Program-made: the position numbers and the translations under genes
The notes under the pieces: model-generated
Databases searched by the model: none
What the model was told of the DNA's origin: nothing
Seen by the model: only the letters and a program-made list of their open reading frames with translations
Part shown: one piece after another, positions 8,982 to 20,274 of the stretch
Layout: each line of letters opens with the position of its first letter
Position numbering within the stretch: position 1 is the stretch's first letter
Assembly: GCF_003014695.1 (NCBI RefSeq)
Contig: NZ_PYAS01000014.1
Coordinates: forward strand, 186,001-250,000
Direction: 5' to 3'
Origin: Dyadobacter jiangsuensis
GTDB taxonomy: Bacteria > Bacteroidota > Bacteroidia > Cytophagales > Spirosomataceae
DNA length: 64,000 nt

Positions 8982-9671
8982 ATGAAGAAACTGTTCCTTC
9001 CGCTCGCCCTGACCCTCGCTATCACTTCACAACACGCTTACAGCCAAACAAAAGCGCTTTTCAACGGAAAAGACCTGAAAGGATGGCATATCGATGTACC
9101 CGAAATGGACAAAGATCCGAAGGCCGTAAACCCGTTCCTCGTGCGCAATGGTCTGCTCGTGAGCCTGGGTACACCCGGCGGACACCTGATCACGGACGCG
9201 CAGCACGAGAACTTCCGTTTCACCTACCAATACCGCTTCGCAGGCAAGCCCGGCAACTGCGGCGCATTGGTATTCGTTTCGAAGCCCCGCGATTTGTATG
9301 ATATGTTTCCTAAATCCATCGAAGTACAAATGATGCACCAGAATGCGGGGGATTTCTGGTGTATTCAGGAGGATATTACCGTACCCGACATGGAAAAACG
9401 CCGCGGACCGAAGGAAAAATGGGGCGTAAACGGCGATAAGCTCCGCCGCATTCCCAACCTCACCGACGGTACCGAAAAGCCCTTGGGCGAATGGAATTCG
9501 ATGGTGATAGAATGTGTTAAGAATTCAATTAAAGTGTGGCTCAATGGTGTGCTGGTCAACTATGGCTATGACGCGACGGCTTCCAAAGGCCAGATCGCAT
9601 TGCAGTCGGAAGGCTCCGAAGTTGAGTTCAAGGATATTAAACTGACGCCGATTAAAGCGCTTTCCAAATAA
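8982..9671 (+). CDS. Secreted DUF1080 (3-keto-disaccharide hydrolase-like) protein
   Basis: A signal peptide (to about residue 21, ending in AYSQ) is followed by one DUF1080 domain covering nearly all the rest, with the typical ALFNGKDLKGWHI start, an IEVQMMHQNAGDFWCIQ strand and GQIALQSEGSEVEFKDIKL at the end. The fold is a concanavalin-like jelly roll. Some members hydrolyse 3-keto-glycosides in Bacteroidota, together with Gfo/Idh/MocA dehydrogenases and sugar isomerase-like proteins; members of both those families occur elsewhere in this window. The stop overlaps the lspA start by one base (TAATG). Confidence 0.85.
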   Translation: MKKLFLPLALTLAITSQHAYSQTKALFNGKDLKGWHIDVPEMDKDPKAVNPFLVRNGLLVSLGTPGGHLITDAQHENFRFTYQYRFAGKPGNCGALVFVSKPRDLYDMFPKSIEVQMMHQNAGDFWCIQEDITVPDMEKRRGPKEKWGVNGDKLRRIPNLTDGTEKPLGEWNSMVIECVKNSIKVWLNGVLVNYGYDATASKGQIALQSEGSEVEFKDIKLTPIKALSK

Positions 9672-10183
9672 TGAACCTTAAATCAAACCGCCTGCTCAGG
9701 AATATCGCCATCGTCGTGGTCTTGATCGCCAATATCGGCTGCGATCAGATCTCGAAAAGCGTGGTGAGGGAGAATGTCGGCTTTTACCAGACGATCCACG
9801 TGATCAAGGATTACGTAACGATTACTTACGTCGAAAATACGGGTGCATTCCTGAGCATCGGAAGCTCACTGCCGGATTCGATCAAGATATTCGTGTTATC
9901 CGTCATTCCGCTGATCGCCTTACTGTTCGGCATTATTTATCTGTTGACCAAAAAGAACCTGACCTGGCTCAGTGCGCTCGCATTGAGCTTTGCCATCGGC
10001 GGCGGTATCGGCAACATTTACGACCGCCTCGTGCACGGCTCGGTCACCGATTTCATGCATATCAATTTTGGGTTATTCCAAACCGGCATATTCAATATGG
10101 CCGACGTGTCGATCATGACGGGGATGTTTATCTTTCTCTACCAGTCATATAGCAGACAAAAGTCAAGGTTCCCAGGTATTTGA
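9671..10183 (+). CDS. lspA: Lipoprotein signal peptidase (signal peptidase II)
   Basis: The 170-residue protein has four membrane segments and both aspartate motifs of the A8 family: GNIYDRLVHGSVTDF in the third block and FNMADVSI near the end. It cleaves the signal peptide of prolipoproteins at the inner membrane, just before the lipidated cysteine. The start overlaps the stop of the secreted DUF1080 gene, which is an unusual operon partner. The very N-terminus contains NIGCDQISKSVV, normal for Bacteroidota LspA. Confidence 0.93.
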   Translation: MNLKSNRLLRNIAIVVVLIANIGCDQISKSVVRENVGFYQTIHVIKDYVTITYVENTGAFLSIGSSLPDSIKIFVLSVIPLIALLFGIIYLLTKKNLTWLSALALSFAIGGGIGNIYDRLVHGSVTDFMHINFGLFQTGIFNMADVSIMTGMFIFLYQSYSRQKSRFPGI

Positions 10184-10605
10184 GAGGGCATTTGGAATGC
10201 GGGTCTGTTGGTTGACATGGGTGCGTGACGCGATCTTTGTTGTTACATGCCTGACGGCATTTTACCGCACACCGGTCTCACTTCATTTGCTACCAATATT
10301 ACATCGCTAACGCGATTGGGCATTAATTCATAATAGCCTCATCGCAAGTGCCGTTAAGCACGCAATGTTGGTAGCACCTCAACAACCAAACGGCACATCG
10401 CCAAGCGCAAGAGGCGCGCAATGTTTGTAGACAAACAGAATTAGCGCGTTTGGAATATCGCAACGCCATTACAATTTGGTTGCGTGCGCATTACAAGTGC
10501 CATTAGGCACGCAACATTGGTAGCAACCCGAAGCATTCATCACGGATTTAAATGCCGTCAGGCATGTAACGACGATGCGAAAGAGGCTTCTTAAGAGCAT
10601 AAACA
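10184..10605. repeat. Non-coding stretch with REP-like inverted and direct repeats
   Basis: No gene is visible here. Two exact 21-bp inverted copies face each other at 10242-10262 and 10550-10570 (core TGCCTGACGGCA). Inside, a 32-bp direct repeat recurs with four differences at 10345-10376 and 10494-10525 (core CACGCAA..TTGGTAGCA), and a third partial copy lies near 10417-10432. The reverse-complement form GCTACCAATATT lies near 10289-10300. The pattern resembles repetitive extragenic palindromes that RAYT-type transposases mobilise in Bacteroidota. No RAYT gene is in the window. Confidence 0.6.
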
Positions 10606-10640
10606 AAAAGGACTTCCGATAACCGGAAGTCCTTTTGCAT
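10604..10640 (-). terminator. Intrinsic terminator of the aconitase operon
   Basis: Arms AAAAGGACTTCCG (10606-10618) and CGGAAGTCCTTTT (10624-10636) flank a 5-base loop, with A and T runs at the outer edges. It lies 20-50 bp beyond the acnA stop codon. Confidence 0.85.
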
Positions 10641-10660
10641 TTGGAAAAACAATATTTCGC

Positions 10661-12931
10661 CTAGGCTGCACCCACCGACTTGCGGATGATATTCAATGCA
10701 GAACCTGCCTTGAACCATTCGATCTGTTGGGCATTGTAGGTATGATTTACCGGGAACTCGTCGGTTGTACCGTCGTTGTGGTGCAGCACGATCGTCAAAG
10801 GTTGTCCCTCCGCAAATGTTTCCAGACCAAGGATATCAATTGTATCGTCCTCCTGAATCTTGTCATAGTCTGCCGTATTGACGAACGTGAGCGCCAGCAT
10901 ACCTTGCTTTTTCAGGTTGGTTTCGTGGATACGCGCGAACGATTTGGTCAAAATCGCGCGTACACCCAGGAAGCGCGGCTCCATCGCAGCGTGCTCGCGT
11001 GATGAACCTTCCCCGTAGTTTTCGTCCCCTACCACGATCGTTCCGATTCCGTGTGCTTTGTAGTCACGCTGCACCGCCGGAACTTCCGAATATTGGTTGG
11101 TAAGCTGATTTTTAATGGTGTTGGTTTTCTCGTTGTAGTAGTTAACCGCACCGATCAGCATATTGTTTGAGATATTGTCCAGGTGTCCGCGGTATTTCAG
11201 CCACGGGCCGGCCATTGAAATGTGGTCGGTGGTACACTTGCCTTTTGCCTTGATCAGAAGTTTCAAACCGGTAAGATCCGTTCCTTCCCAGGCAGGGAAT
11301 GGTTCGAGCAATTGGAGGCGATCCGAAGTAGGGCTCACCAATACCTGAACTGTGCTGCCATCTTCCGCGGGAGCCTGGTAACCTGCATCCTCCACCGCAA
11401 AACCTTTGGTCGGCAGTTCGAGACCGGTCGGCTCGTCGAGCAATACTTCTTCGCCGTCGGTATTGACCAATTTGTCCACGCGCGGGTCGAAAGTAAGGCG
11501 TCCGGCAATAGCCATGGCAGTTACGATCTCGGGCGAGGCTACAAAAGAGTGCGTATTGGGGTTACCATCGGCACGTTTCGAGAAATTGCGGTTGAATGAG
11601 GTGATAATGGAGTTTTTCTCCCCTTTTTCCGCACCGTGACGCGCCCATTGACCGATACAAGGCCCGCAGGCATTCGCCAGCACTACCCCGCCGATTTTCT
11701 CGAATGTATCCAGGAAACCGTCGCGTTCCACCGTGTATCGCACCTGTTCGGAACCAGGTGTAATGGTATACTCGGAGGTAACCTGCAATTTTTTATCAAT
11801 AGCCTGCCGCGCCAGGGAAGCCGCACGGCTCACATCTTCGTAGGAAGAGTTCGTACAAGAACCGATCAGACCTACCGAAAGCACTTCCGGCCATCCGTTT
11901 TCTTTCACCGCCGTAGCAAATTTGGAAAGCGGCCACGCCAGATCCGGCGTGAATGGTCCGTTGATATGCGGCTCCAAAGTAGAAAGATCCAGTTCGAGAA
12001 CCTGATCGTAGTAAGCAGCAGGATCTGCATATACTTCATCGTCGGAACGAAGGTATTCTTTGATCTTGTCGGCCGCATCGGCCACGTCTGCGCGCTCCGT
12101 TGCTTTCAGGTATGCAGCACTCTTCTCATCATAGGCGAAGATCGAAGTGGTAGCACCGATTTCCGCACCCATATTACAAATGGTACCTTTACCGGTCGCA
12201 GAAAGGCTTTCAGCGCCTTCTCCGAAATATTCTACCACATAACCCGTACCGCCTTTTACAGTGAGCTGGCCTGCAACCCAAAGGATCACGTCTTTTGCAG
12301 CCGTCCATCCGCTCAGCTTGCCCGTCAGTTTCACACCGATCAGCTTGGGCATTTTCAGTTCCCAGGCAAGGCCGGACATCACGTCGCTCGCATCCGCGCC
12401 ACCCACACCGATCGCGATCATACCCAACCCACCCGCATTAGGCGTATGTGAGTCGGTACCGATCATCATTCCGCCGGGGAAAGCGTAGTTTTCAAGTACC
12501 ACCTGGTGGATAATACCCGCGCCTGCGCGCCAGAAACCGATTCCGTATTTGTTGGAAACGGAAGAAAGGAAATCGTATACTTCTTTATTCTTGTCTACCG
12601 CATTCCTCAAATCCTGCGCCGCACCTACTTCCGCCTGAATCAGGTGGTCGCAGTGCACGGTAGACGGAACCGCTACTTTCGGGCGGCCTGCCTGCATGAA
12701 TTGCAGCAGCGCCATTTGAGCCGTAGCATCCTGCATCGCCACGCGGTCGGGAGCAAAATCCACGTAAGATTTACCACGTTCGTGGCTCTGAGTGGCCTTT
12801 CCTTCCCACAAGTGGGAGTATAAAATTTTCTCCGACAACGTCAGAGGCCGCCCAACTACTTTACGGGCAGCATTTACTCTTTCTTCCATGCGGGCGTAAA
12901 CACCCTTAATCATATCTAAGTCAAACGCCAT
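10661..12931 (-). CDS. Aconitate hydratase (mitochondrial-type)
   Basis: This 756-residue protein interconverts citrate and isocitrate in the TCA cycle. The 4Fe-4S cluster ligands are visible in IGSCTNSSYEDV and ANACGPCIGQW, and the substrate-binding TDSHTPNAGGLGMI segment is intact. The C-terminal swivel domain carries GEGSSREHAAMEPR. Its length and motifs match the bacterial/mitochondrial aconitase group rather than AcnB. It sits 56 bp downstream of acnB on the same strand with no terminator between, so both aconitases are probably co-transcribed. Confidence 0.93.
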   Translation of the reverse strand: MAFDLDMIKGVYARMEERVNAARKVVGRPLTLSEKILYSHLWEGKATQSHERGKSYVDFAPDRVAMQDATAQMALLQFMQAGRPKVAVPSTVHCDHLIQAEVGAAQDLRNAVDKNKEVYDFLSSVSNKYGIGFWRAGAGIIHQVVLENYAFPGGMMIGTDSHTPNAGGLGMIAIGVGGADASDVMSGLAWELKMPKLIGVKLTGKLSGWTAAKDVILWVAGQLTVKGGTGYVVEYFGEGAESLSATGKGTICNMGAEIGATTSIFAYDEKSAAYLKATERADVADAADKIKEYLRSDDEVYADPAAYYDQVLELDLSTLEPHINGPFTPDLAWPLSKFATAVKENGWPEVLSVGLIGSCTNSSYEDVSRAASLARQAIDKKLQVTSEYTITPGSEQVRYTVERDGFLDTFEKIGGVVLANACGPCIGQWARHGAEKGEKNSIITSFNRNFSKRADGNPNTHSFVASPEIVTAMAIAGRLTFDPRVDKLVNTDGEEVLLDEPTGLELPTKGFAVEDAGYQAPAEDGSTVQVLVSPTSDRLQLLEPFPAWEGTDLTGLKLLIKAKGKCTTDHISMAGPWLKYRGHLDNISNNMLIGAVNYYNEKTNTIKNQLTNQYSEVPAVQRDYKAHGIGTIVVGDENYGEGSSREHAAMEPRFLGVRAILTKSFARIHETNLKKQGMLALTFVNTADYDKIQEDDTIDILGLETFAEGQPLTIVLHHNDGTTDEFPVNHTYNAQQIEWFKAGSALNIIRKSVGAA

Positions 12932-12987
12932 AGCTCTTAAATTAATGATTACACATTCACGGTTTCAACAATTGAAACACTAACTAA

Positions 12988-15759
<2,772 letters not shown>

Positions 15760-16087
15760 GATGAAATCTTTTCAATGTTAAAGGCAATATCTGTTGTCAA
15801 TAAAACGGGCGAAAGTACGAAATTACAGAATATACGGAGGCATTCCGTCCGATTTTCGCTACTATTTAAAACCAGTATATTCTAGTCGTACATTTAAATA
15901 ACCCCCGTCCAATTTTTTTTGTTCTGGCAACCTGTATATTGAAGAAATAATTTGAAATCCCCCCTTCGGGAGGTCTTGTAACGCGTTCCGTTTTTCAGTC
16001 AGCTTTTATTTGCGCTTTGATTTTTTCTCGGATTGTGCCCTATATTTGGATATTCAAAGTGCTACCAGGTCCCTTAAATCGAAAGTT
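15760..16087. other. Divergent leader region between acnB and topA
   Basis: This AT-rich stretch of 328 bp holds no gene. It must contain the acnB promoter on the minus strand and the topA promoter on the plus strand. Only the topA promoter is recognisable. A C-rich hairpin-like patch (CCCCCCTTCGGGAGG) lies near 15960-15973. Confidence 0.6.
16016..16048 (+). promoter_or_regulatory. Bacteroidota-type promoter of topA
   Basis: TTTG at 16016-16019 is followed after 21 bp by TATATTTG at 16041-16048, matching the -33/-7 consensus TTTG-N19-21-TAnnTTTG. Transcription would begin near 16055, about 33 bases before the topA ATG. Confidence 0.6.
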
Positions 16088-18463
16088 ATGTCAAAAAATC
16101 TGGTGATCGTAGAGTCACCGGCGAAGGCCAAAACCATTGAAAGTTACCTAGGGCAGGATTTCACTGTCAAGTCCAGTTTCGGACATGTGCGTGACCTCCC
16201 GGAACACGATATGGGTGTTGATGTTGAGCATGGTTTCCAACCCTCTTACGAAATCTCCTCCGATAAAGTCAAAGTCATTTCAGAGCTCAAAAAACTGGCA
16301 AAAGATGCAGAAGTATGGCTCGCAACCGATGATGACCGCGAGGGAGAAGCTATTTCCTGGCATTTGAAAGAGGCTCTCGGGCTTCCCGACAATACCAAGC
16401 GGATCGTATTTCGTGAGATTACCAAAACCGCTCTGCGGAATGCCATCGAAAAGCCGCGGACCATCGATACAGCCCTGGTAGACGCCCAACAGGCACGCCG
16501 TATCCTCGACCGCCTCGTGGGTTATGAACTTTCACCGGTACTTTGGAAGAAGATCCGCATTGGAAAATCGAACCTTTCGGCAGGCCGGGTACAATCGGTG
16601 GCCGTACGTATAATAGTAGAACGGGAAAGGGAAATCGACGCGTTCAAAAGCAAAAGCAGCTTTAAGGTAACCGCGCATTTTGATCTGGGCAACGGGAAAG
16701 TATTGAATGCGGAACTGGCCAAGAACTTCCCGACCGAACAGGAGGCCTACCAGTTTCTGGAAAAATGCGTCGGCGCCGAGTTCTCGATCCGCAATCTCGA
16801 AGTAAAACCTGCTAAAAAATCACCTGCACCGCCATTTACAACTTCTACATTACAACAGGAAGCATCACGTAAGCTGAGCTTTTCGGTAGCGCAGACGATG
16901 ACCGTCGCGCAGCGCCTGTACGAAGCCGGTAAGATTTCCTACATGCGTACCGACTCCACCAACCTGTCGGAAGAAGCGCTTGATAAGTCAAAGCAGCAGA
17001 TCACGAAAGAATATGGGGACGAGTACTATAACCGCCGTATATTCAAAACCAAGTCCGAATCGGCGCAGGAAGCGCACGAAGCGATCCGTCCTACCGATTT
17101 CTCTACACTGGTAGGCAGCAGCGACCGCAACGAGCAGCGCCTGTACGAACTGATCTGGAAACGTGCCATCGCATCGCAGATGTCGGACGCCCAGTTGGAG
17201 CGCACCACTGCCACGATCGGCATTTCGACCACTTCGGAAGAGCTGGTAGCACAGGGCGAGGTGATCAAATTCGAAGGATTCCTGAAAGTGTACCTCGAAT
17301 CGAGTGACGATGAAGATGAGGAACAAAAAGGAATGCTTCCACCGCTCAACATCGGTCAGATATTGAAACTGGCGGATATGAAAGCGACAGAGCGGTTCAC
17401 CCGCAACCCGCCGCGCTATACCGAGGCGAGCCTGGTGAAGAAACTCGAAGAAATGGGGATCGGACGCCCGTCTACTTACGCGCCGACGATCTCGACGATC
17501 CTGAAACGGGAATACATTGTCAAAGAGGACCGTCAGGGGTTTGAAAGAGAATTCAAGGAAATGACCCTTGCCAATGATCAGATCAAGAGCAAGGTAAATA
17601 AAGAAGTATACGGTTCGGAGAAGGCTAAACTCTTCCCTACCAGCACCGGAATGGTGGTAAACGACTTCCTCGTGAGCCATTTCCAGGATATCGTCGATTA
17701 TTCGTTTACGGCGAACGTAGAAAAGGATTTTGACCACATTGCCGACGGCCAACTCGGCTGGCAGCAGATGATCAAAGATTTCTATACGCCGTTCCAGAAG
17801 AAAGTCGCCGAAGCGCGCGAAGAAGCGATCGACAAGAGCCTTACTTCACGTGAGCTGGGTGAGGATCCCGCCACCGGCAAAAAAGTATCGGTAAGGATCG
17901 GGAAATATGGCCCTTACGTGCAGATCGGTGATGTAGAGGACGAAGAAAAGCCGCGTTTTGCGAGCTTGCAGAAAGGCCAGCTCATGGAGACCATTACTTT
18001 GGATGAGGCATTTGAACTATTCAAACTGCCCCGCCAGGTTGGGTTCTTCGAGGACAAGGATATGGTCGTGAACGTCGGCAAATTCGGTCCTTACGTGAAG
18101 CACGACGGCAAGTATTACTCGCTGGCTAAAACGGACGATCCGATGGGTGTAACCGAGGACCGTTTGATTGAAATTATTGAAGAAAAGCGTTTGCAGGATT
18201 CCAACCGCACGATCAAGGAATTTGCGGAAGATCCCGAAGCAAAGGTGCTCAACGGACGGTACGGACCTTACATTGCTTTTGGAAAGAAGAATGTGAAAAT
18301 CCCGAAAGGTACCGAGCCTGCATCGCTGACTTACGACCAGGTATTGAAACTGGCCGCCGAAACGCCGGACAAACCTGCGGGACGCGGAGCGAAAAAACCG
18401 GCCGCCGCGAAAGCACCTGCTGCCAAGAAGCCGGCTACTAAAAAAGCAACAAAAAAAGGTTAA
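16088..18463 (+). CDS. topA: DNA topoisomerase I
   Basis: I chose the ATG at 16088 because the protein then starts MSKNLVIVESPAKAKTIESY, the canonical Toprim start, and because the upstream in-frame extension overlaps the promoter. Toprim acidic residues are in TDDDREGEAISWHL and the active-site tyrosine is in KISYMRTDSTNLS. The C-terminus lacks the four-cysteine zinc ribbons of the E. coli enzyme. Instead it carries repeated GKYGPYV/GRYGPYI units (about 610-760) and a tail of about 33 residues rich in Lys, Ala and Pro that resembles a histone H1 tail. The enzyme relaxes negative supercoils. The length is 791 residues. Confidence 0.95.
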   Translation: MSKNLVIVESPAKAKTIESYLGQDFTVKSSFGHVRDLPEHDMGVDVEHGFQPSYEISSDKVKVISELKKLAKDAEVWLATDDDREGEAISWHLKEALGLPDNTKRIVFREITKTALRNAIEKPRTIDTALVDAQQARRILDRLVGYELSPVLWKKIRIGKSNLSAGRVQSVAVRIIVEREREIDAFKSKSSFKVTAHFDLGNGKVLNAELAKNFPTEQEAYQFLEKCVGAEFSIRNLEVKPAKKSPAPPFTTSTLQQEASRKLSFSVAQTMTVAQRLYEAGKISYMRTDSTNLSEEALDKSKQQITKEYGDEYYNRRIFKTKSESAQEAHEAIRPTDFSTLVGSSDRNEQRLYELIWKRAIASQMSDAQLERTTATIGISTTSEELVAQGEVIKFEGFLKVYLESSDDEDEEQKGMLPPLNIGQILKLADMKATERFTRNPPRYTEASLVKKLEEMGIGRPSTYAPTISTILKREYIVKEDRQGFEREFKEMTLANDQIKSKVNKEVYGSEKAKLFPTSTGMVVNDFLVSHFQDIVDYSFTANVEKDFDHIADGQLGWQQMIKDFYTPFQKKVAEAREEAIDKSLTSRELGEDPATGKKVSVRIGKYGPYVQIGDVEDEEKPRFASLQKGQLMETITLDEAFELFKLPRQVGFFEDKDMVVNVGKFGPYVKHDGKYYSLAKTDDPMGVTEDRLIEIIEEKRLQDSNRTIKEFAEDPEAKVLNGRYGPYIAFGKKNVKIPKGTEPASLTYDQVLKLAAETPDKPAGRGAKKPAAAKAPAAKKPATKKATKKG

Positions 18464-18485
18464 CACACATAAAACGAAGAAGCCC

Positions 18486-19175
18486 ATGAAAAAACTGGTT
18501 GTACTTTCCGGAGCAGGGATCAGCGCTGAGAGCGGGATCAGTACTTTTAGAGATAATAATGGGCTTTGGGATAATTACCGCATCGAGGACGTGGCAACGC
18601 CCGAAGCGTGGATCCGGAACCAGGAGCTGGTGCTGGATTTCTATAACCAGCGCCGGAAACAGGCGGCGGATGTGAAGCCAAATGCGGCGCATTACGCGCT
18701 GGCGGAGCTGGAAAAGCATTTCGATGTGACTATCGTGACGCAGAACGTCGATAACCTGCATGAAATCGCCGGCTCTACGAAAGTAATCCATTTGCATGGG
18801 GAGCTTTTCAAATCGCGGAGCACGAAAGATCCGAAGCTGGTTTATGAAATGAACGGCTGGGAGCTCAAAACAGGCGATTTGTGCGAACTGGGCAGCCAGC
18901 TGCGGCCGCATATCGTGTGGTTCGGTGAAGAGGTGCCGATGATGGAAGTAGCCGTGGATGTGACCGAACAGGCGGATATGTTCCTGGTAATTGGGACGTC
19001 CCTCGCGGTTTACCCCGCGGCCGGGCTTGTACATTATGTTCCCATCGGCAAGCGCATTTACATTGTAGATCCGAACAAACCGGACATTACCTTGAAATCG
19101 AACATGATTTTCATCCAGGAAAAAGCCACCACCGGAATGCAAACTTTGATCAAGAAATATTTACTACCTGAATAA
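18486..19175 (+). CDS. SIR2-family NAD-dependent protein deacylase, zinc-ligand-less
   Basis: The 229-residue protein has all NAD-binding and catalytic motifs of sirtuins: GAGISAESGI (9-18), TQNVDN (85-90) and the catalytic His104 in IHLHGEL. Tyr53 and Arg56 (FYNQRR) occupy the position of the Y-x-x-R pair of class III sirtuins, which prefer succinyl or malonyl lysines. The small domain between about 108 and 140 has a single cysteine (Cys133) instead of the usual four zinc ligands. It sits 22 bp after topA and 2 bp before folD, so it is probably in one transcript with them. Confidence 0.9.
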   Translation: MKKLVVLSGAGISAESGISTFRDNNGLWDNYRIEDVATPEAWIRNQELVLDFYNQRRKQAADVKPNAAHYALAELEKHFDVTIVTQNVDNLHEIAGSTKVIHLHGELFKSRSTKDPKLVYEMNGWELKTGDLCELGSQLRPHIVWFGEEVPMMEVAVDVTEQADMFLVIGTSLAVYPAAGLVHYVPIGKRIYIVDPNKPDITLKSNMIFIQEKATTGMQTLIKKYLLPE

Positions 19176-19177
19176 TA

Positions 19178-20059
19178 ATGCAACTACTCGACGGGAAAGC
19201 TATTTCTTCCCAAATAAAATCTGAAATCAAGGCCGAGGTGGAACAATGGGTTGCCGGCGGTGGTAAAAAGCCGCATTTGGCCGCGATACTCGTAGGCCAG
19301 GACGGCGCCAGCGAAACTTATGTGGCCTCCAAAATCCGGAGCTGCGAAGAGATTGGGTTTACCTCCACCCTGCTGCGTTTCGAAGCCGATATTACCGAAG
19401 CCCAGCTCCTCGAAGCCGTAGAATCGCTGAACAACGACCCTGACGTGGACGGATTCATTGTACAACTTCCCCTACCGAAACACATTTCTGAAAACACGGT
19501 GATGGAAGCGGTGAACCCCGCCAAAGACGTGGACGGTTTCCACCCGATCAACGTCGGCAGAATGTGCAAAGGATTGCCTGCTTACATTTCTGCTACGCCG
19601 TTTGGTATCCTCGAAATGCTGATCCGCGCCGGAATCGAAACCAGCGGCAAACATTGCGTGGTAATCGGCCGCAGCCAGATCGTGGGCCTGCCGATGAGCA
19701 TTCTCATGCAGCGCAATACCTACCCGGGTAACTGTACCGTGACGATCACGCACAGCAAAACACAAAACCTGAAAGAGATCTGCCAGTCGGCCGACATCCT
19801 GATCGTGGCATTAGGCCGTCCTGAATTTGTGAAGGCTGATTACATCAAAGAAGGTGCGGTTGTCGTGGACGTGGGCATTACCCGTGTGGCGGACGCTACC
19901 AAAAAGAGTGGTTTCTCGATTAAGGGCGATGTGGATTTCAACGATGTCGCTCCGAAATCGAGCTACATTACACCGGTTCCTGGCGGCGTGGGTTTGATGA
20001 CCATTTGTGGTTTGCTGACCAACACTTTTAAGGCTGCTAAGAAGGAGATTTATAAATAG
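19178..20059 (+). CDS. folD: Bifunctional methylenetetrahydrofolate dehydrogenase/cyclohydrolase
   Basis: The 293-residue protein has the FolD signatures: the YVASK motif with the catalytic lysine, DVDGFHPINVG, the NADP-binding VIGRSQIVGLPMS and PVPGGVGLMT near the end. It converts 5,10-methylene-THF to 10-formyl-THF in one-carbon metabolism. It follows the sirtuin by 2 bp. Its TAG stop is immediately followed by the first TGAC-led repeat unit. Confidence 0.95.
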   Translation: MQLLDGKAISSQIKSEIKAEVEQWVAGGGKKPHLAAILVGQDGASETYVASKIRSCEEIGFTSTLLRFEADITEAQLLEAVESLNNDPDVDGFIVQLPLPKHISENTVMEAVNPAKDVDGFHPINVGRMCKGLPAYISATPFGILEMLIRAGIETSGKHCVVIGRSQIVGLPMSILMQRNTYPGNCTVTITHSKTQNLKEICQSADILIVALGRPEFVKADYIKEGAVVVDVGITRVADATKKSGFSIKGDVDFNDVAPKSSYITPVPGGVGLMTICGLLTNTFKAAKKEIYK

Positions 20060-20090
20060 TGACCGCCGACCATTGACCGCCGACCACCGT
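20060..20090 (+). repeat. Two-copy GC-rich TGACCGCCGACC repeat at the folD stop
   Basis: Two 14-bp units (TGACCGCCGACCAT and TGACCGCCGACCAC) begin directly after the folD stop codon. Unlike the other repeat blocks in the window, no inverted partner arm is seen. Confidence 0.7.
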
Positions 20091-20124
20091 TGGATGGTAA
20101 TGGAGGTAAAACATACATTTCCGT

Positions 20125-20176
20125 AAAAGCCGGATCGTCAGGAAGTAAGCAAAACCTGATGATCCGGCCTTTTTAT
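20125..20176 (+). terminator. Intrinsic terminator after folD
   Basis: Arms GCCGGATCGTCAGG and CCTGATGATCCGGC pair with one mismatch around a roughly 12-base loop and are followed by a T run at 20170-20174. It would end the topA-sirtuin-folD transcript. Confidence 0.85.
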
Positions 20177-20274
20177 GTTAAAATTTTAAAAAAGTAGGTA
20201 AGAAAGTTGCTCAATTCGTTTTTTACTAAAAGATTTGTCTAATTAGCAGGCAGTTTGAACGGATCGGTTGTACT

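Noticed and set aside
10184..10605. A complete insertion sequence
   Set aside because: There are inverted repeats but no transposase frame between them.
11636..12451. A 271-codon frame opposite the second aconitase
   Set aside because: Same reason: antisense to a conserved enzyme and without a family-like sequence.
16988..17752. A 254-codon frame opposite topA
   Set aside because: Antisense to the topoisomerase core, with low-complexity Arg/Phe-rich translation and no start context.
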